Below are positions 33,738 to 44,235 of a stretch of DNA of 64,000 bases, piece by piece. The position numbers were made by a program, and so were the translations under genes. The DNA lies in NCBI RefSeq assembly GCF_042684485.1, contig NZ_JBHULM010000007.1, positions 124,001-188,000 of the forward strand, given 5' to 3'. How positions within the stretch are numbered: the first letter of the stretch is position 1; each line of letters begins with the position of its first letter. Source of the stretch: Oceanihabitans gracilariae. GTDB taxonomy: Bacteria > Bacteroidota > Bacteroidia > Flavobacteriales > Flavobacteriaceae. The notes under the pieces were generated by a model. That model was not told the DNA's origin. It saw only the letters and a list, made by a program, of their open reading frames with translations, and did no database searches.

Positions 33738-35120
33738 ATGAATATGAAAAAAATAATATTAATAGTAATCCTTTTTTCTTTAGGAAGCACTTTTGCGCAG
33801 CAAGATAGTACAACAGTCTATAAAAAACGAGTTTTAGAAACTACAGAAGTAGATTTCTTAACCAGTTACTATTCGCAAGAAGGAGACAATGCTGCTGTTA
33901 CAGGAGGAATTGGTACCGAAAAATTAACAGATTTTACGCCAACTATAATTGTTAGTTTGCCTTTAAACGCAGATGATGTATTAACGGTTGATGCAGGAAT
34001 TTCTACTTATAGTTCTGCTTCTTCAAGTAATTTAAATCCTTTTGATGGTTCTAAAGGAGCTAGTCCTTGGGTAGCTTCATCTGGTGCATCACAACAGGAT
34101 ACATGGGGAAATGTTAATGTTGGTTATGCACACAGTTCTGATGATAGAAATAATATATGGAACGCTAATGTGTCTTTTGCTACAGAATATGATTATACCT
34201 CTGTTGGTTTTGGAGGAGGATTTGCAAAACTTTTTAATGAAAAAAATACAGAAGTAGGAGTAAAAGCAAATGTGTATTTAGATACGTGGAGTCCAAAATA
34301 CCCAACAGAATTAGATACTTATGTACAAACTAATGGTAATTTAAATCAAGGTTTTTTTCAGGATATAGATATTTTTGATCAAAACGGAAATGCTAGTTCC
34401 GCTTGGAGTCCTGTTGCAGGATTTGATTTAATAAATGACAAATCAAGAAACTCTTATTCAGTATCGTTTAGTTTTTCGCAAATACTAAGTAAAAAAGCGC
34501 AGATGTCTTTGTTTTTTGATCTCGTAAAACAAGAAGGTTGGCTAGCTAACCCAATGCAACGTGTGTATTTTGCAGATGTAGATAATTATTATGTTGGTAA
34601 TGCTAATAATATTTCTAGTTATACTTCTTCTAGCAATAGAGATGTGTTTCAGTTGGCAGATGATATAGAAAGATTACCCAATAGTAGATTTAAAATTCCG
34701 TTAGGTTTACGTTTTAATTATTATATAAATGAAACCGTTTCTTTAAGAACCTATTATCGTTATTACTATGATGATTGGGGAATTAACTCGCATACAGCTA
34801 ATGTAGAAGTGCCTATTAAAATCACTTCAAAATTCACACTGTATCCTTCTTACCGATTTTATAACCAAACAGCAGCAGATTATTTTGCTCCTTATGAAGA
34901 AAATCTGTCTACCAGTGAATTTTATACTTCAGATTATGATTTGTCTAAATTTTCTGCTAATCAATATGGTTTTGGCGTTTCATACACCGATATTTTTACA
35001 AAATTTAATATCTGGAAACTAGGGTTAAAAAATGTAGATTTTAAATACAACAATTACAAGCGTAACACAGGTTTATCTGCAAACATCTTTGCTATAGCCT
35101 TTAAGTTTGTTATGAATTAG
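33738..35120 (+). CDS. DUF3570 outer-membrane beta-barrel protein
   Basis: The product has 461 residues from the ATG at 33,738; an ATG at 33,717 is in frame but would lengthen the signal peptide unnaturally. After a signal peptide (ILIVILFSLGSTFAQ), the barrel begins VDFLTSYYSQEGDNAAVTGG and contains alternating strands to the end (KNVDFKYNNYKRN). It is the last gene of the thioredoxin-ApbE-DUF4266 set. It is probably the outer-membrane partner of the DUF4266 lipoprotein. No ligand is known. Confidence 0.88.
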   Translation: MNMKKIILIVILFSLGSTFAQQDSTTVYKKRVLETTEVDFLTSYYSQEGDNAAVTGGIGTEKLTDFTPTIIVSLPLNADDVLTVDAGISTYSSASSSNLNPFDGSKGASPWVASSGASQQDTWGNVNVGYAHSSDDRNNIWNANVSFATEYDYTSVGFGGGFAKLFNEKNTEVGVKANVYLDTWSPKYPTELDTYVQTNGNLNQGFFQDIDIFDQNGNASSAWSPVAGFDLINDKSRNSYSVSFSFSQILSKKAQMSLFFDLVKQEGWLANPMQRVYFADVDNYYVGNANNISSYTSSSNRDVFQLADDIERLPNSRFKIPLGLRFNYYINETVSLRTYYRYYYDDWGINSHTANVEVPIKITSKFTLYPSYRFYNQTAADYFAPYEENLSTSEFYTSDYDLSKFSANQYGFGVSYTDIFTKFNIWKLGLKNVDFKYNNYKRNTGLSANIFAIAFKFVMN

Positions 35121-35370
35121 TTTTTTTTTAATTGTAGTTTCCTTTTTTTAATACTTTCATAACAAGTAGTTATAGCGTGTTTTGTTTGTGTACATATTGT
35201 TTTTCAGCTTGTTAGTATAGGTTTTGTGCTCTTGTTTTTTACAAAATAAAGGTCTTGTTATTTGTAAATCGGTTAATAATTCTTCTAAAATCTATCTTAA
35301 AGTCTGTAAAACTTCGTTTTAAAAATGTTATTTTGGCATAGTTTTTAAGCTATATTTTTAAAGCAATTTT

Positions 35371-38328
35371 ATGCGTCACTACTTTATATTATTTTCTATA
35401 CTATTTTATTCTATTTTAAACCATGCACAAGAGGTAAATCCGCTTTTAAAAGGAGATGGTGTTGCTCAAAAAAAATGGGTAGACAGCCTTTATAACAGCC
35501 TAACACTTCAAGAAAAAATTGGACAACTTTTTATGGTTCAGGTTTTTTCTAATCAAGATGCTGCTAATAAGGCTAAAATAGTAAGGCTTATTAAAAATCA
35601 AAAAATTGGAGGTGTTATCTATTCTAATGGAGGACCTGTAAGACAAGCTAAACTTAATAATGAGTTACAAGCGGCATCAAAAGTACCATTATTGGTTGGT
35701 ATGGATGCAGAATGGGGTTTAAGTATGCGTTTAGATTCTACCTATGCTTTTCCTTGGAACATGACTCTTGGTGCTATTAAAGACAATAGGTTGGTAGAGC
35801 AGGCAGGAAGACAAATAGGAGAACATTGCAAACGTTTGGGTGTTCATTTTAATTTTGCTCCTGTTGTAGATATAAATACCAATCCTAAAAACCCAATTAT
35901 TGGCAATCGTTCTTTTGGTGAAGATAGAGATAATGTTACCGAAAAAGCATTGGCTTTTATGAAAGGTATGCAAAGTGCTGGTGTTTTAGCAAATGCAAAA
36001 CATTTTCCAGGACATGGTGATACCGAAAGCGATTCGCATAAAACGTTACCTTCGGTTCTTTTTAATGAAAAACGAATAGATTCTATTGAGTTATATCCTT
36101 ATAAAAGACTGATTACAGAAGGTTTGTCAAGTGTTATGGTTGCGCATTTAAACGTGCCAAGCTTAGAGCCTCGCGAAGGTTTTCCTTCTTCATTGTCTAA
36201 ACATATTGTTACCAATATTTTAAAAGAACGCTTAGGTTTTAAAGGCTTGATATTTACAGATGCCTTAACCATGAAAGGCGCAGCAGATTATATTAAAAAA
36301 TCTTCAGATGTAAGTACTAACAATACTATAAATACAGGAGGAGAAATAGATCTTATGTCTTTTTTAGCTGGTAATGATGTAATGCTAATGTCTGAAAATC
36401 CTGAAAAAGGTATTGCAAAGTTTGTAGATGCTTTTCATAAAGGAGTTATAACTGAAGCACGTTTAGCACATTCGGTAAAAAAAATATTACAAGCTAAGTA
36501 TAAAGTAGGATTAGACCACTACTCACCAATTGGTACTAATAATTTAATAAATGATTTAAACCGATTACAAGATGATATTTTATATGAAGAGCTTTTAGAG
36601 AATGCCATTACAGTAGCAGAAAATAAAGCAGGTATATTGCCATTACAAGATTTAGAAACTAAAAGTATTGCCTATGTAAAATTTGGTGATGCAGATGGTA
36701 CTGCTTTTTATAATGAGTTAAAAAAATACACACGTGTTCATGAAGTTAAAGCCGATAATTTAGAGGGCATTTTAGAAAAACTGAAACCATATAACACGGT
36801 TATTGTTGGCTTACACAGGTCTAATGCTAACCCTTGGAAAAGCTATAAGTTTACAGAAAAAGAACTTACCTGGTTATATGAAATTGCAAAAAACAATACT
36901 GTAATACTAGATATATTTGTTAAGCCATATGCGCTTTTAGATTTAAACCCAATTAACAATATTAAAAGTGTTGTAGTTAGCTATCAAAACAGTGTGATTG
37001 CACAACAAAAATCTGCACAGATTATTTTTGGTGCACTGCCAGCAAAAGGAAGATTACCAGTTTCTGCAGGTGTAGATTTTAGTGTTGGTCAAGGCGATTT
37101 ATATAATGATATTGATCGTTTATCTTATACGGTTCCGGAGCGTGTTGGTATGAGTTCAGAAAAATTAAAAGTAGTAGATTCTATTGCAAATTATGCTGTA
37201 AATGGTAAAATGACTCCAGGAATTCAATTACTTATTGCTAGAAAAGGAAAAGTAATTTACAATAAAAACTTTGGTGCACATACTTATGACCAAGGAGCAG
37301 AAAAAGTAAAGTTTAATGATATTTATGATGTGGCTTCTTTAACAAAAATATTAGCAACCTTACCTTTGTTAATGGAGTTAGAAGAGCAAGGTATTGTTTC
37401 TTTAGATAGTAAATTGTCTGAAATGTTACCAGAATATAAAGACTCCAACAAAAAAGATGTTACCATAAAAAGTATGCTTTCGCATTATGCCAGATTAAAA
37501 CCTTGGATTCCTTTTTATTACGCGACTTTAGATTCTGTTACAAAACGTCCAGAGCCTAAATATTACAGAAAAAAATTCGATCCAGAGTTTAGTATAAAAA
37601 TTGCGGATGAATTGTATATGCGAAAAGACTATAAAGACTCTATTCAAAAAATAATTAAGGATACAGACCTCTTAAATAGACAACGTTATCGTTATAGTGA
37701 TCTACCTTATTACATTTTAAAGAAATTTATTGAGAAACATTACGACAAAGATTTAGATGAGCTTGTAAGAGGTCATTTTTATGAGTCTTTAGGTGCTAAT
37801 CATACCATGTACAATCCTAATAATAAGGTGAGTAATAAAAATATAGTGCCAACGGAAGAAGATAATTATTATAGGTATCAAAAAATTCAAGGATATGTGC
37901 ATGATATGGGAGCTGCTATGCAAGGCGGAATTGGTGGTCACGCAGGTGTTTTTAGTAACGCCAATGATGTAGCTAAAATTATGCAAATGTATTTGCAAAA
38001 AGGATTTTATGGAGGAAAGCGTTATTTGCAACCAGAAACTATAGATAAGTTTAACACGTGCTATTATTGTGATGATAATAACCGAAGAGGAATAGGTTTT
38101 GATAAACCACAATTAGGAGAAGCAGGACCAACATGTGGTTGTATATCTATGACAAGCTTTGGGCATTCTGGTTTTACAGGAACCTATGCTTGGGCAGATC
38201 CTGAAGAAGAAATTGTATATGTGTTTTTAGCAAATAGAACTTATCCTGTTGCAGGAAAAAATCTGTTACTAAAAGAAGATATAAGAACTAATATTCAGGC
38301 AGCTATATATGAAGCTATAGCAGAATAG
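35371..38328 (+). CDS. Glycoside hydrolase family 3 (NagZ-like) fused to a beta-lactamase-type serine hydrolase
   Basis: The product has 985 residues. The signal peptide ends about NHAQ. The GH3 domain (about 30-380) has the NagZ signature KHFPGHGDTESDSHKTLP and catalytic Asp in FTDALTMKGA. A middle GH3-C-like domain follows. The C-terminal part (about 590-985) is a class C beta-lactamase-like hydrolase with SxxK in ASLTK, and YSD. It probably removes beta-N-acetylglucosamine from muropeptides and then acts on the peptide or an ester. This fusion is usual in Bacteroidota. It stands alone upstream of bshA. Confidence 0.9.
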   Translation: MRHYFILFSILFYSILNHAQEVNPLLKGDGVAQKKWVDSLYNSLTLQEKIGQLFMVQVFSNQDAANKAKIVRLIKNQKIGGVIYSNGGPVRQAKLNNELQAASKVPLLVGMDAEWGLSMRLDSTYAFPWNMTLGAIKDNRLVEQAGRQIGEHCKRLGVHFNFAPVVDINTNPKNPIIGNRSFGEDRDNVTEKALAFMKGMQSAGVLANAKHFPGHGDTESDSHKTLPSVLFNEKRIDSIELYPYKRLITEGLSSVMVAHLNVPSLEPREGFPSSLSKHIVTNILKERLGFKGLIFTDALTMKGAADYIKKSSDVSTNNTINTGGEIDLMSFLAGNDVMLMSENPEKGIAKFVDAFHKGVITEARLAHSVKKILQAKYKVGLDHYSPIGTNNLINDLNRLQDDILYEELLENAITVAENKAGILPLQDLETKSIAYVKFGDADGTAFYNELKKYTRVHEVKADNLEGILEKLKPYNTVIVGLHRSNANPWKSYKFTEKELTWLYEIAKNNTVILDIFVKPYALLDLNPINNIKSVVVSYQNSVIAQQKSAQIIFGALPAKGRLPVSAGVDFSVGQGDLYNDIDRLSYTVPERVGMSSEKLKVVDSIANYAVNGKMTPGIQLLIARKGKVIYNKNFGAHTYDQGAEKVKFNDIYDVASLTKILATLPLLMELEEQGIVSLDSKLSEMLPEYKDSNKKDVTIKSMLSHYARLKPWIPFYYATLDSVTKRPEPKYYRKKFDPEFSIKIADELYMRKDYKDSIQKIIKDTDLLNRQRYRYSDLPYYILKKFIEKHYDKDLDELVRGHFYESLGANHTMYNPNNKVSNKNIVPTEEDNYYRYQKIQGYVHDMGAAMQGGIGGHAGVFSNANDVAKIMQMYLQKGFYGGKRYLQPETIDKFNTCYYCDDNNRRGIGFDKPQLGEAGPTCGCISMTSFGHSGFTGTYAWADPEEEIVYVFLANRTYPVAGKNLLLKEDIRTNIQAAIYEAIAE

Positions 38329-38389
38329 ATAAAACAGTAGTATAATACAAGTTTAATTAAAAAGATAGCTGCTTTTAGCAGGCATAATA

Positions 38390-39529
38390 ATGAAAATAGG
38401 AATTGTTTGTTATCCAACATTTGGAGGAAGTGGAGTAGTAGCCACAGAACTAGGTATAGAATTATCTAAACGTGGTCATGAAATTCATTTTATTACCTAC
38501 AACCAACCTGTACGTTTAGAGTTGTTGAGTAACAATGTACATTATCATGAAGTAAATGTACCAGAATATCCTTTGTTTCATTACCAACCTTATGAACTAG
38601 CATTGTCTAGTAAATTGGTCGATATGGTAAAGCTTCATAAAATTGAAGTTTTACATGTGCATTATGCTATTCCGCATGCTTATGCAGCTTATATGGCGCA
38701 AAAAATGTTGCGTGAAGAAAATATTTATGTTCCTATAGTTACAACACTTCATGGTACAGATATTACCCTTGTAGGTTCGCATCCTTTTTACAAAACAGCA
38801 GTAACTTTTAGTATTAATAAATCAGACGCTGTAACGGCAGTTTCTCAGAGTTTAAAAGAAGATACTTTACGTTTGTTTGATATTAAAAACGAAATTGATG
38901 TAGTTACTAATTTTATTGATGTTGGTAAGTATAATCATGGTTTTACAGATTGTCAGCGAGGTATGATGGCCAAAGAAGAAGAGAAAATAATTACACATAT
39001 TAGTAATTTTAGACCTGTAAAACGAATTGAAGATATTGTAAAAGTATTTTACAACATTCAAAAAGAAATGCCAGCAAAACTAATGATGGTTGGTGAAGGT
39101 CCTGAAAAAGAAAAAGCAGAACTCTTATGTGATAAACTGGGTATTAGTGAAAAAGTAATCTTCTTTGGTCAAAGTAATGAAATAGATAAGATATTATGTT
39201 TTACCGATTTGTTTTTACTGCCTAGTGAAACTGAAAGTTTTGGTCTTGCAGCTTTAGAGGCTATGGTTTCTGGAGTTCCTGTAATATCTAGTAATACAGG
39301 AGGAATACCAGAAGTAAACAGAGAAGGAGTTACAGGATTTTTAAGTAATGTTGGTGATGTGGAAGAGATGTCTAAAAATGCCATTTATGTTTTAAGTGAT
39401 GTTGAAAGACTACGTACTTTTAAAGAGAACGCTAGAAAAGAAGCCGAAAAATTCGACATACATAACATTGTGCCGCAATACGAAGCTATTTACCAAAGAA
39501 CTTTAAGTAGATGTCTTATTAAAGACTAA
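38390..39529 (+). CDS. bshA: N-acetyl-alpha-D-glucosaminyl L-malate synthase BshA (bacillithiol biosynthesis)
   Basis: The product has 379 residues of the GT4 family. It begins KIGIVCYPTFGGSGVVATEL, with THLHGTD-like TTLHGTDITLVG and the donor-binding ETESFGLAALEAMVSGVPVI. It joins GlcNAc from UDP-GlcNAc to L-malate, the first step of bacillithiol synthesis. Flavobacteriaceae use bacillithiol as a major low-molecular thiol (family knowledge). It is followed by a bidirectional terminator at 39,631. Confidence 0.93.
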   Translation: MKIGIVCYPTFGGSGVVATELGIELSKRGHEIHFITYNQPVRLELLSNNVHYHEVNVPEYPLFHYQPYELALSSKLVDMVKLHKIEVLHVHYAIPHAYAAYMAQKMLREENIYVPIVTTLHGTDITLVGSHPFYKTAVTFSINKSDAVTAVSQSLKEDTLRLFDIKNEIDVVTNFIDVGKYNHGFTDCQRGMMAKEEEKIITHISNFRPVKRIEDIVKVFYNIQKEMPAKLMMVGEGPEKEKAELLCDKLGISEKVIFFGQSNEIDKILCFTDLFLLPSETESFGLAALEAMVSGVPVISSNTGGIPEVNREGVTGFLSNVGDVEEMSKNAIYVLSDVERLRTFKENARKEAEKFDIHNIVPQYEAIYQRTLSRCLIKD

Positions 39530-39630
39530 GTTTTGCACGAGGAAAAAAAAACGGACTGAAAATTAATGTTGAAACCAGATTGCTTAACCAAGCAACTAAT
39601 CCTACGCAAAACCGTTCTATTATATAACAT

Positions 39631-39667
39631 AAAAAAAGCCACTTTCAATAAAAGTGGCTTTTTTTTA
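39631..39667. terminator. Bidirectional rho-independent terminator
   Basis: A stem AAGCCACTTT / AAAGTGGCTT with loop CAATA is flanked by A-runs on the left and T-runs on the right, so it can end both bshA (plus) and the barrel gene at 39,683 (minus). Confidence 0.85.
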
Positions 39668-39682
39668 TAATTTTCAAGTTGT

Positions 39683-40183
39683 TTAAAAAGTGTATCTAAC
39701 ACCAACACCAACATCTAAGTCTAAATCATCATTATCATATAAATCATCACCTAAACCAAATTCTGGTCTAATATCTAAAGATAACAGCAAAGGAAAATCA
39801 AACTTATATTCTACACCAACATCACCAGAAAGGTATACAAAAGAATCTCTATTGTAATTTCCATTGTTATTTTCAAATCGATAAGCGCCAAAACCAATTC
39901 CTGGTCCTGCATACCAATTAAAATTACCTTCTATGTTCCAGATCCATTGAAAAATACCTGTAAGTTTAACACCATCATAGTTTTTACCATCACTCCATCC
40001 AAAATCTACTTCCACTCTGTTTTTATCTAAAACTGCACGTTGGTAAGATATTTCTGCACCAAAACCACGACTGTCTCCTAAACGTAATCCAATAGCGTTT
40101 TCTGCAATCTCCTGAGCTGTAGTTGTTAATGTAAATCCGAATAAAGCAAATCCAATTAAAAATCTTGTTTTCATAAATTTCAT
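39683..40183 (-). CDS. Outer-membrane beta-barrel protein
   Basis: The product has about 166 residues from the ATG at 40,183 (another at 40,174; an ATG at 40,228 adds an unlikely basic leader). Signal peptide MKTRFLIGFALFGFTLTTTA, then strands GLRLGDSRGFGAEISYQRAV, NWYAGPGIGFGAYRF and the terminal GVGVRYTF. It is a small barrel of the OmpW/opacity type. The last strand ends with Phe, as expected for barrel assembly. The function is unknown. Confidence 0.82.
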   Translation of the reverse strand: MKFMKTRFLIGFALFGFTLTTTAQEIAENAIGLRLGDSRGFGAEISYQRAVLDKNRVEVDFGWSDGKNYDGVKLTGIFQWIWNIEGNFNWYAGPGIGFGAYRFENNNGNYNRDSFVYLSGDVGVEYKFDFPLLLSLDIRPEFGLGDDLYDNDDLDLDVGVGVRYTF

Positions 40184-40284
40184 TTTTTTATTAAAATAAT
40201 AACGTTTTAATTTAATAATTATTGGCAAACTAACCGTAAATTTAAGGCATATTTAACTACCATTTCATTATTTAATATTCTACA

Positions 40285-43200
40285 ATGAAAAATGCTTTAA
40301 AATCACTTCAAAGTCAGTTACTTGGTGATTTATATCATGATGATTTAATGCGTTCTATATACGCAACAGATGCTTCGGTTTACAGAAAATTACCTTTAGC
40401 AGTCGCTTTTCCTAAAAACGAAGAGGACATTAAATTACTTATTTCTTTTGCAAAAAAGAACAACACATCCTTAATACCTAGAACTGCAGGAACATCCTTA
40501 GCAGGACAATGTGTAGGTGAAGGTATTGTGGTTGATGTTTCTAGGCATTTTACTTCTATTATAAGTATTAACGAACAAGAAAAAACCGTTACTGTGCAAC
40601 CAGGAGTTGTACGTGATGCGCTAAATAGTTATTTAAAACCGTATGGTTTGTTTTTTGGTCCAAACACTTCTACTTCTAATCGATGTATGATAGGAGGGAT
40701 GGTTGGAAACAACTCGTCAGGAACCACATCTATTCAATATGGTGTTACACGTGATAAGGTTATAGAAATGCATACTATTTTAAGTGATGGTAGTGATGTT
40801 GTCTTTACGGAATTATCTTCAGAAGCATTTAAAGACAAAACAAAGCTAGATACTTTAGAAGGAAAAATCTATAAAAGCATTTATTCTGAATTGGCTTCGG
40901 AAACTGTGCAAGATCAAATTAAAAAAGAATTTCCAAATCCAGAAATACACAGAAGAAACACAGGTTATGCTGTAGACGAATTGATAAAAACAAATGTTTT
41001 TTCAGATTCAGACGCTAATTTTAATATGTGTAAATTACTTTCTGGTAGTGAAGGTACACTTGCATTTACCACACAAATCACTTTAAAACTAGATACGCTT
41101 CCGCCAACAGAAAGTATTATGGTTGCTGCACACTTTAACAGTATTGCAGATTGCTTAAAAAGTGTAGAAAACGTGATGCAACATAATTTGCATACTTGTG
41201 AAATGATGGATAAAACCATTTTAGATTTAACCAAACACAATAAAACACAGCAGGAAAACAGACAGTTTATTCAAGGCGATCCAGAAGCTATTTTAATGTG
41301 TGAAGTTCGCGGAAACAGTGTTGAAGATGCTAAAAACCAAGCAGAAGCACTTGTAAAATCTATAACCAAACAAGGTTTAAGCTATGCTAACCCATTGTTA
41401 ATAGGTAGTGCAATTAATAAAGCGGTAGAATTACGAAAAGCAGGATTAGGTTTGTTGGGTAATATGATTGGTGATAAAAAAACCGTTGCATGTATTGAAG
41501 ATACAGCAGTAGCATTACCAGATTTAGCTAATTATATTGAAGCTTTTTCTGCTTTAATGAAAAGTTATAATCAAAATGCAGTGTATTATGCGCATGCAGG
41601 AGCAGGAGAACTACATTTAAGACCTATTTTAAACCTAAAGAAAAAGGAAGACGTTGTTTTATTTAGAAAAATAACAACAGATGTGGCTAAGTTAGTAAAA
41701 CAATACAATGGTTCTATGAGTGGCGAACATGGTGATGGTATTGTTCGTGCAGAATTTATTCCGTTAATGATTGGTGCTGCTAATTATGAAATTGTAAAAC
41801 GAATAAAAGCTACTTTTGATGCAGATAACATTTTTAATCCTGGTAAGATTGTAGATGCGTATGCCATGGACGAAAATTTACGTTACCAAGCAGATCGTGT
41901 AGAGCCAGAAATTGAAACCTTATTAGATTTTTCACAATCACAAGGTATTCTTCGTGCTGCAGAAAAGTGTAATGGTTCTGGTGATTGTAGAAAACTTCCA
42001 GAATTTGGTGGTACCATGTGTCCTAGTTATCGTGCTACCAGAAATGAAAAAGATACCACTCGAGCAAGAGCAAATGCCTTGCGTGAATTTTTAACCAATT
42101 CTGATAAAGCTAATAAATTTGACCATCAAGAATTAAAACAGGTTTTTGATTTGTGTTTAAGTTGCAAAGCTTGTTCTAGCGAGTGTCCAAGTAGTGTAGA
42201 TGTTGCTAGTTTAAAAGCGGAATTTTTATATCAATATCAAAAAGAAAATGGGGTTTCATTACGTACCAAATTGTTTGCTTATAACAATCAATTAAATCAA
42301 TTGGGAAGTGTTTTTCCGAAGCTTACTAATTTTATGTTTTCTAACGGAATTACAGCTTCTTTATTAAAAAAATCTTTCGGAATTGCAGAAAAAAGAAACC
42401 TGCCTTTAATTTCAAGTAAAAGTTTAAGTAAATCATTTCAAAAACTTCAAAATAAGGAGGTTAATAAAAAATATGTTAAAACGGTTTATTTATTTAATGA
42501 TGAGTTTACAAACTTTTTAGACACGCCAATAGGTATAGATGCTATTTACCTTTTACAGCAACTTAATTATAAGGTTTTACTTATAAATCATGAAGAATCT
42601 GGACGTACATTTTTATCTAAAGGTTTATTAAAACAAGCCCAAAAGGTAGCCACTAAAAACGTGGAAATTTTTAAAGATTTAATTACAGAAAACACACCTT
42701 TAATTGGTATTGAGCCTTCGGCAATTTTAACCTTTAAAGATGAATATATAAAACTTGTTGAGGATACCGTTTCTGCAGATAAGATTGCTAAAAACACTTT
42801 TTTAATAGAAGCTTTTCTTCAACAAGAAATAGCCTTAGGTAATATAAGCGCTTCGCAGTTTACTAAAGAAGCAAAAACCATTAAGTTTCATGGACATTGC
42901 CATCAAAAAGCACAAGACAACCAGTTGTCTAGTTTTACTATTTTAAATCTGCCAGAAAACTACAAAGTAACTATTATACCTAGTGGTTGTTGTGGTATGG
43001 CAGGAAGTTTTGGTTATGAAAAAGAACACTATGAGGTTAGTATGCAAATTGGAGAACAAACCTTATTTCCAGCAGTAAGAAAAGCGAGTAAAGAAACTAT
43101 TATAGCTGCAAATGGTACTAGTTGTAGACATCAAATTAAAGATGGTACACAGCGTGAAGCAATGCATCCTGTGTCAATATTAAGAAATGCGTTACTTTGA
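40285..43200 (+). CDS. FAD-linked oxidase with Fe-S and CCG domains (YdiJ/D-2-hydroxyacid dehydrogenase type)
   Basis: The product has 971 residues. The N-terminal FAD-binding PCMH domain has PRTAGTSLAGQCVGEG and GGMVGNNSSGTTSIQYG. The FAD-oxidase C domain ends NIFNPGKIVDAY. Then follow Fe-S motifs (CNGSGDCRKLPEFGGTMCPS and CLSCKACSSECPSS) and a C-terminal CCG region (FHGHCHQKAQDN, GCCGMAGSFGYE). This is the single-chain form found in YdiJ, which oxidises D-2-hydroxyglutarate, and in related D-lactate dehydrogenases. The exact substrate is not decidable. Its end overlaps the convergent gene at 43,192 by 9 bp. Confidence 0.9.
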   Translation: MKNALKSLQSQLLGDLYHDDLMRSIYATDASVYRKLPLAVAFPKNEEDIKLLISFAKKNNTSLIPRTAGTSLAGQCVGEGIVVDVSRHFTSIISINEQEKTVTVQPGVVRDALNSYLKPYGLFFGPNTSTSNRCMIGGMVGNNSSGTTSIQYGVTRDKVIEMHTILSDGSDVVFTELSSEAFKDKTKLDTLEGKIYKSIYSELASETVQDQIKKEFPNPEIHRRNTGYAVDELIKTNVFSDSDANFNMCKLLSGSEGTLAFTTQITLKLDTLPPTESIMVAAHFNSIADCLKSVENVMQHNLHTCEMMDKTILDLTKHNKTQQENRQFIQGDPEAILMCEVRGNSVEDAKNQAEALVKSITKQGLSYANPLLIGSAINKAVELRKAGLGLLGNMIGDKKTVACIEDTAVALPDLANYIEAFSALMKSYNQNAVYYAHAGAGELHLRPILNLKKKEDVVLFRKITTDVAKLVKQYNGSMSGEHGDGIVRAEFIPLMIGAANYEIVKRIKATFDADNIFNPGKIVDAYAMDENLRYQADRVEPEIETLLDFSQSQGILRAAEKCNGSGDCRKLPEFGGTMCPSYRATRNEKDTTRARANALREFLTNSDKANKFDHQELKQVFDLCLSCKACSSECPSSVDVASLKAEFLYQYQKENGVSLRTKLFAYNNQLNQLGSVFPKLTNFMFSNGITASLLKKSFGIAEKRNLPLISSKSLSKSFQKLQNKEVNKKYVKTVYLFNDEFTNFLDTPIGIDAIYLLQQLNYKVLLINHEESGRTFLSKGLLKQAQKVATKNVEIFKDLITENTPLIGIEPSAILTFKDEYIKLVEDTVSADKIAKNTFLIEAFLQQEIALGNISASQFTKEAKTIKFHGHCHQKAQDNQLSSFTILNLPENYKVTIIPSGCCGMAGSFGYEKEHYEVSMQIGEQTLFPAVRKASKETIIAANGTSCRHQIKDGTQREAMHPVSILRNALL

Positions 43201-44040
43201 TTTTTTTGTATTTTGATCCACAATAGTTATTGCCGCAATTAAGTCCTTTATTTCCATTTCTTTAATGTCTTCATCGGCAAAAAAAGGAGATAGTTTGTCT
43301 TTGTTGTAGTTGTATATTTTCCAACGTTTAAATTGGTATTCAAGAGCTGTAAAATTTTCTACCCAATCGCCAGAATTTAAGTAGGTAGTTTTACCGTTTT
43401 TATTCGCTTTAATAATCATTTTTGGTTGGTGAATATGTCCGCAAATAACATAGTCATAGCCATTTTCTATAGCTAAATCGGTTGCTACTTCTTCAAAATC
43501 ATTGACGTACTTAACTGCACCTTTTACACTGTTTTTTATTTTTTTAGAAAGCGAATAACGTTCTTTTCCTAAATTAACTAAGCACCAATTAATAAACCTG
43601 TTGATAACAATAAGTAAATCATAACCATAACCACCAAGTTTTGCTAGCCATTTTGCATTTTGAATAGATACGTCAAAAACATCACCATGAAAAAACCATG
43701 CTTTTTTGCCATCTAATTCGGTTACATATTTATCTACAATAGATATTTTACCAATATGCGAGTTGCTAAACTTTCGTAACATTTCATCGTGGTTACCAGT
43801 AATATAAATTACTTCGGTACCATTAGAAGCCATGGTAATAATTTTCTTAATTATTTTTAAATGTGATGAAGGAAAATAACGTTTGCTAAACTGCCAAATA
43901 TCAATAATGTCACCATTTAAAATTAATTTTTTAGGCTCTATACTGTTTAGGTAGGTTAGTAATTGCTTGGCATGACAACCAAAAGTACCTAAATGCACAT
44001 CAGATATTACAGCAATTTCAATTTTTCGTTTTATTTTCAA
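43192..44040 (-). CDS. UDP-2,3-diacylglucosamine diphosphatase-like metallophosphoesterase
   Basis: The product has 282 residues. Calcineurin-like motifs appear in order: ISDVHLG (residues 13-19), LNGDIIDIWQF, TGNHDE, FHGDVFDV and CGHIHQPKM. The two-metal site and the aromatic WQF after GDxxD are as in LpxH-type enzymes, which cleave UDP-2,3-diacylglucosamine in lipid A synthesis. The protein is cytoplasmic, with no signal peptide. Bacteroidota annotations use this name, though activity is assigned by similarity. It is convergent with the preceding gene. Confidence 0.85.
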   Translation of the reverse strand: MKIKRKIEIAVISDVHLGTFGCHAKQLLTYLNSIEPKKLILNGDIIDIWQFSKRYFPSSHLKIIKKIITMASNGTEVIYITGNHDEMLRKFSNSHIGKISIVDKYVTELDGKKAWFFHGDVFDVSIQNAKWLAKLGGYGYDLLIVINRFINWCLVNLGKERYSLSKKIKNSVKGAVKYVNDFEEVATDLAIENGYDYVICGHIHQPKMIIKANKNGKTTYLNSGDWVENFTALEYQFKRWKIYNYNKDKLSPFFADEDIKEMEIKDLIAAITIVDQNTKKSK

Positions 44041-44235
44041 AACAACACTGTTTTAGTTTTATTAATAGTACAAATTACCATGTTATATGTTATTTAAATA
44101 TTACCTGCTAATTATTTAATTAATAGCTTATTGTAAAGTTTATGTTATGTGATATTATGTATTAACTATGAATGCATTTTCATTTCTGTAATAATAGATT
44201 TACATTAGCAACAAATATTTATTATATACATTGTA

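Noticed and set aside
39526..39714. 62-residue minus-strand ORF after bshA
   Set aside because: It runs through the terminator hairpin and the next gene's end and has no plausible protein features.
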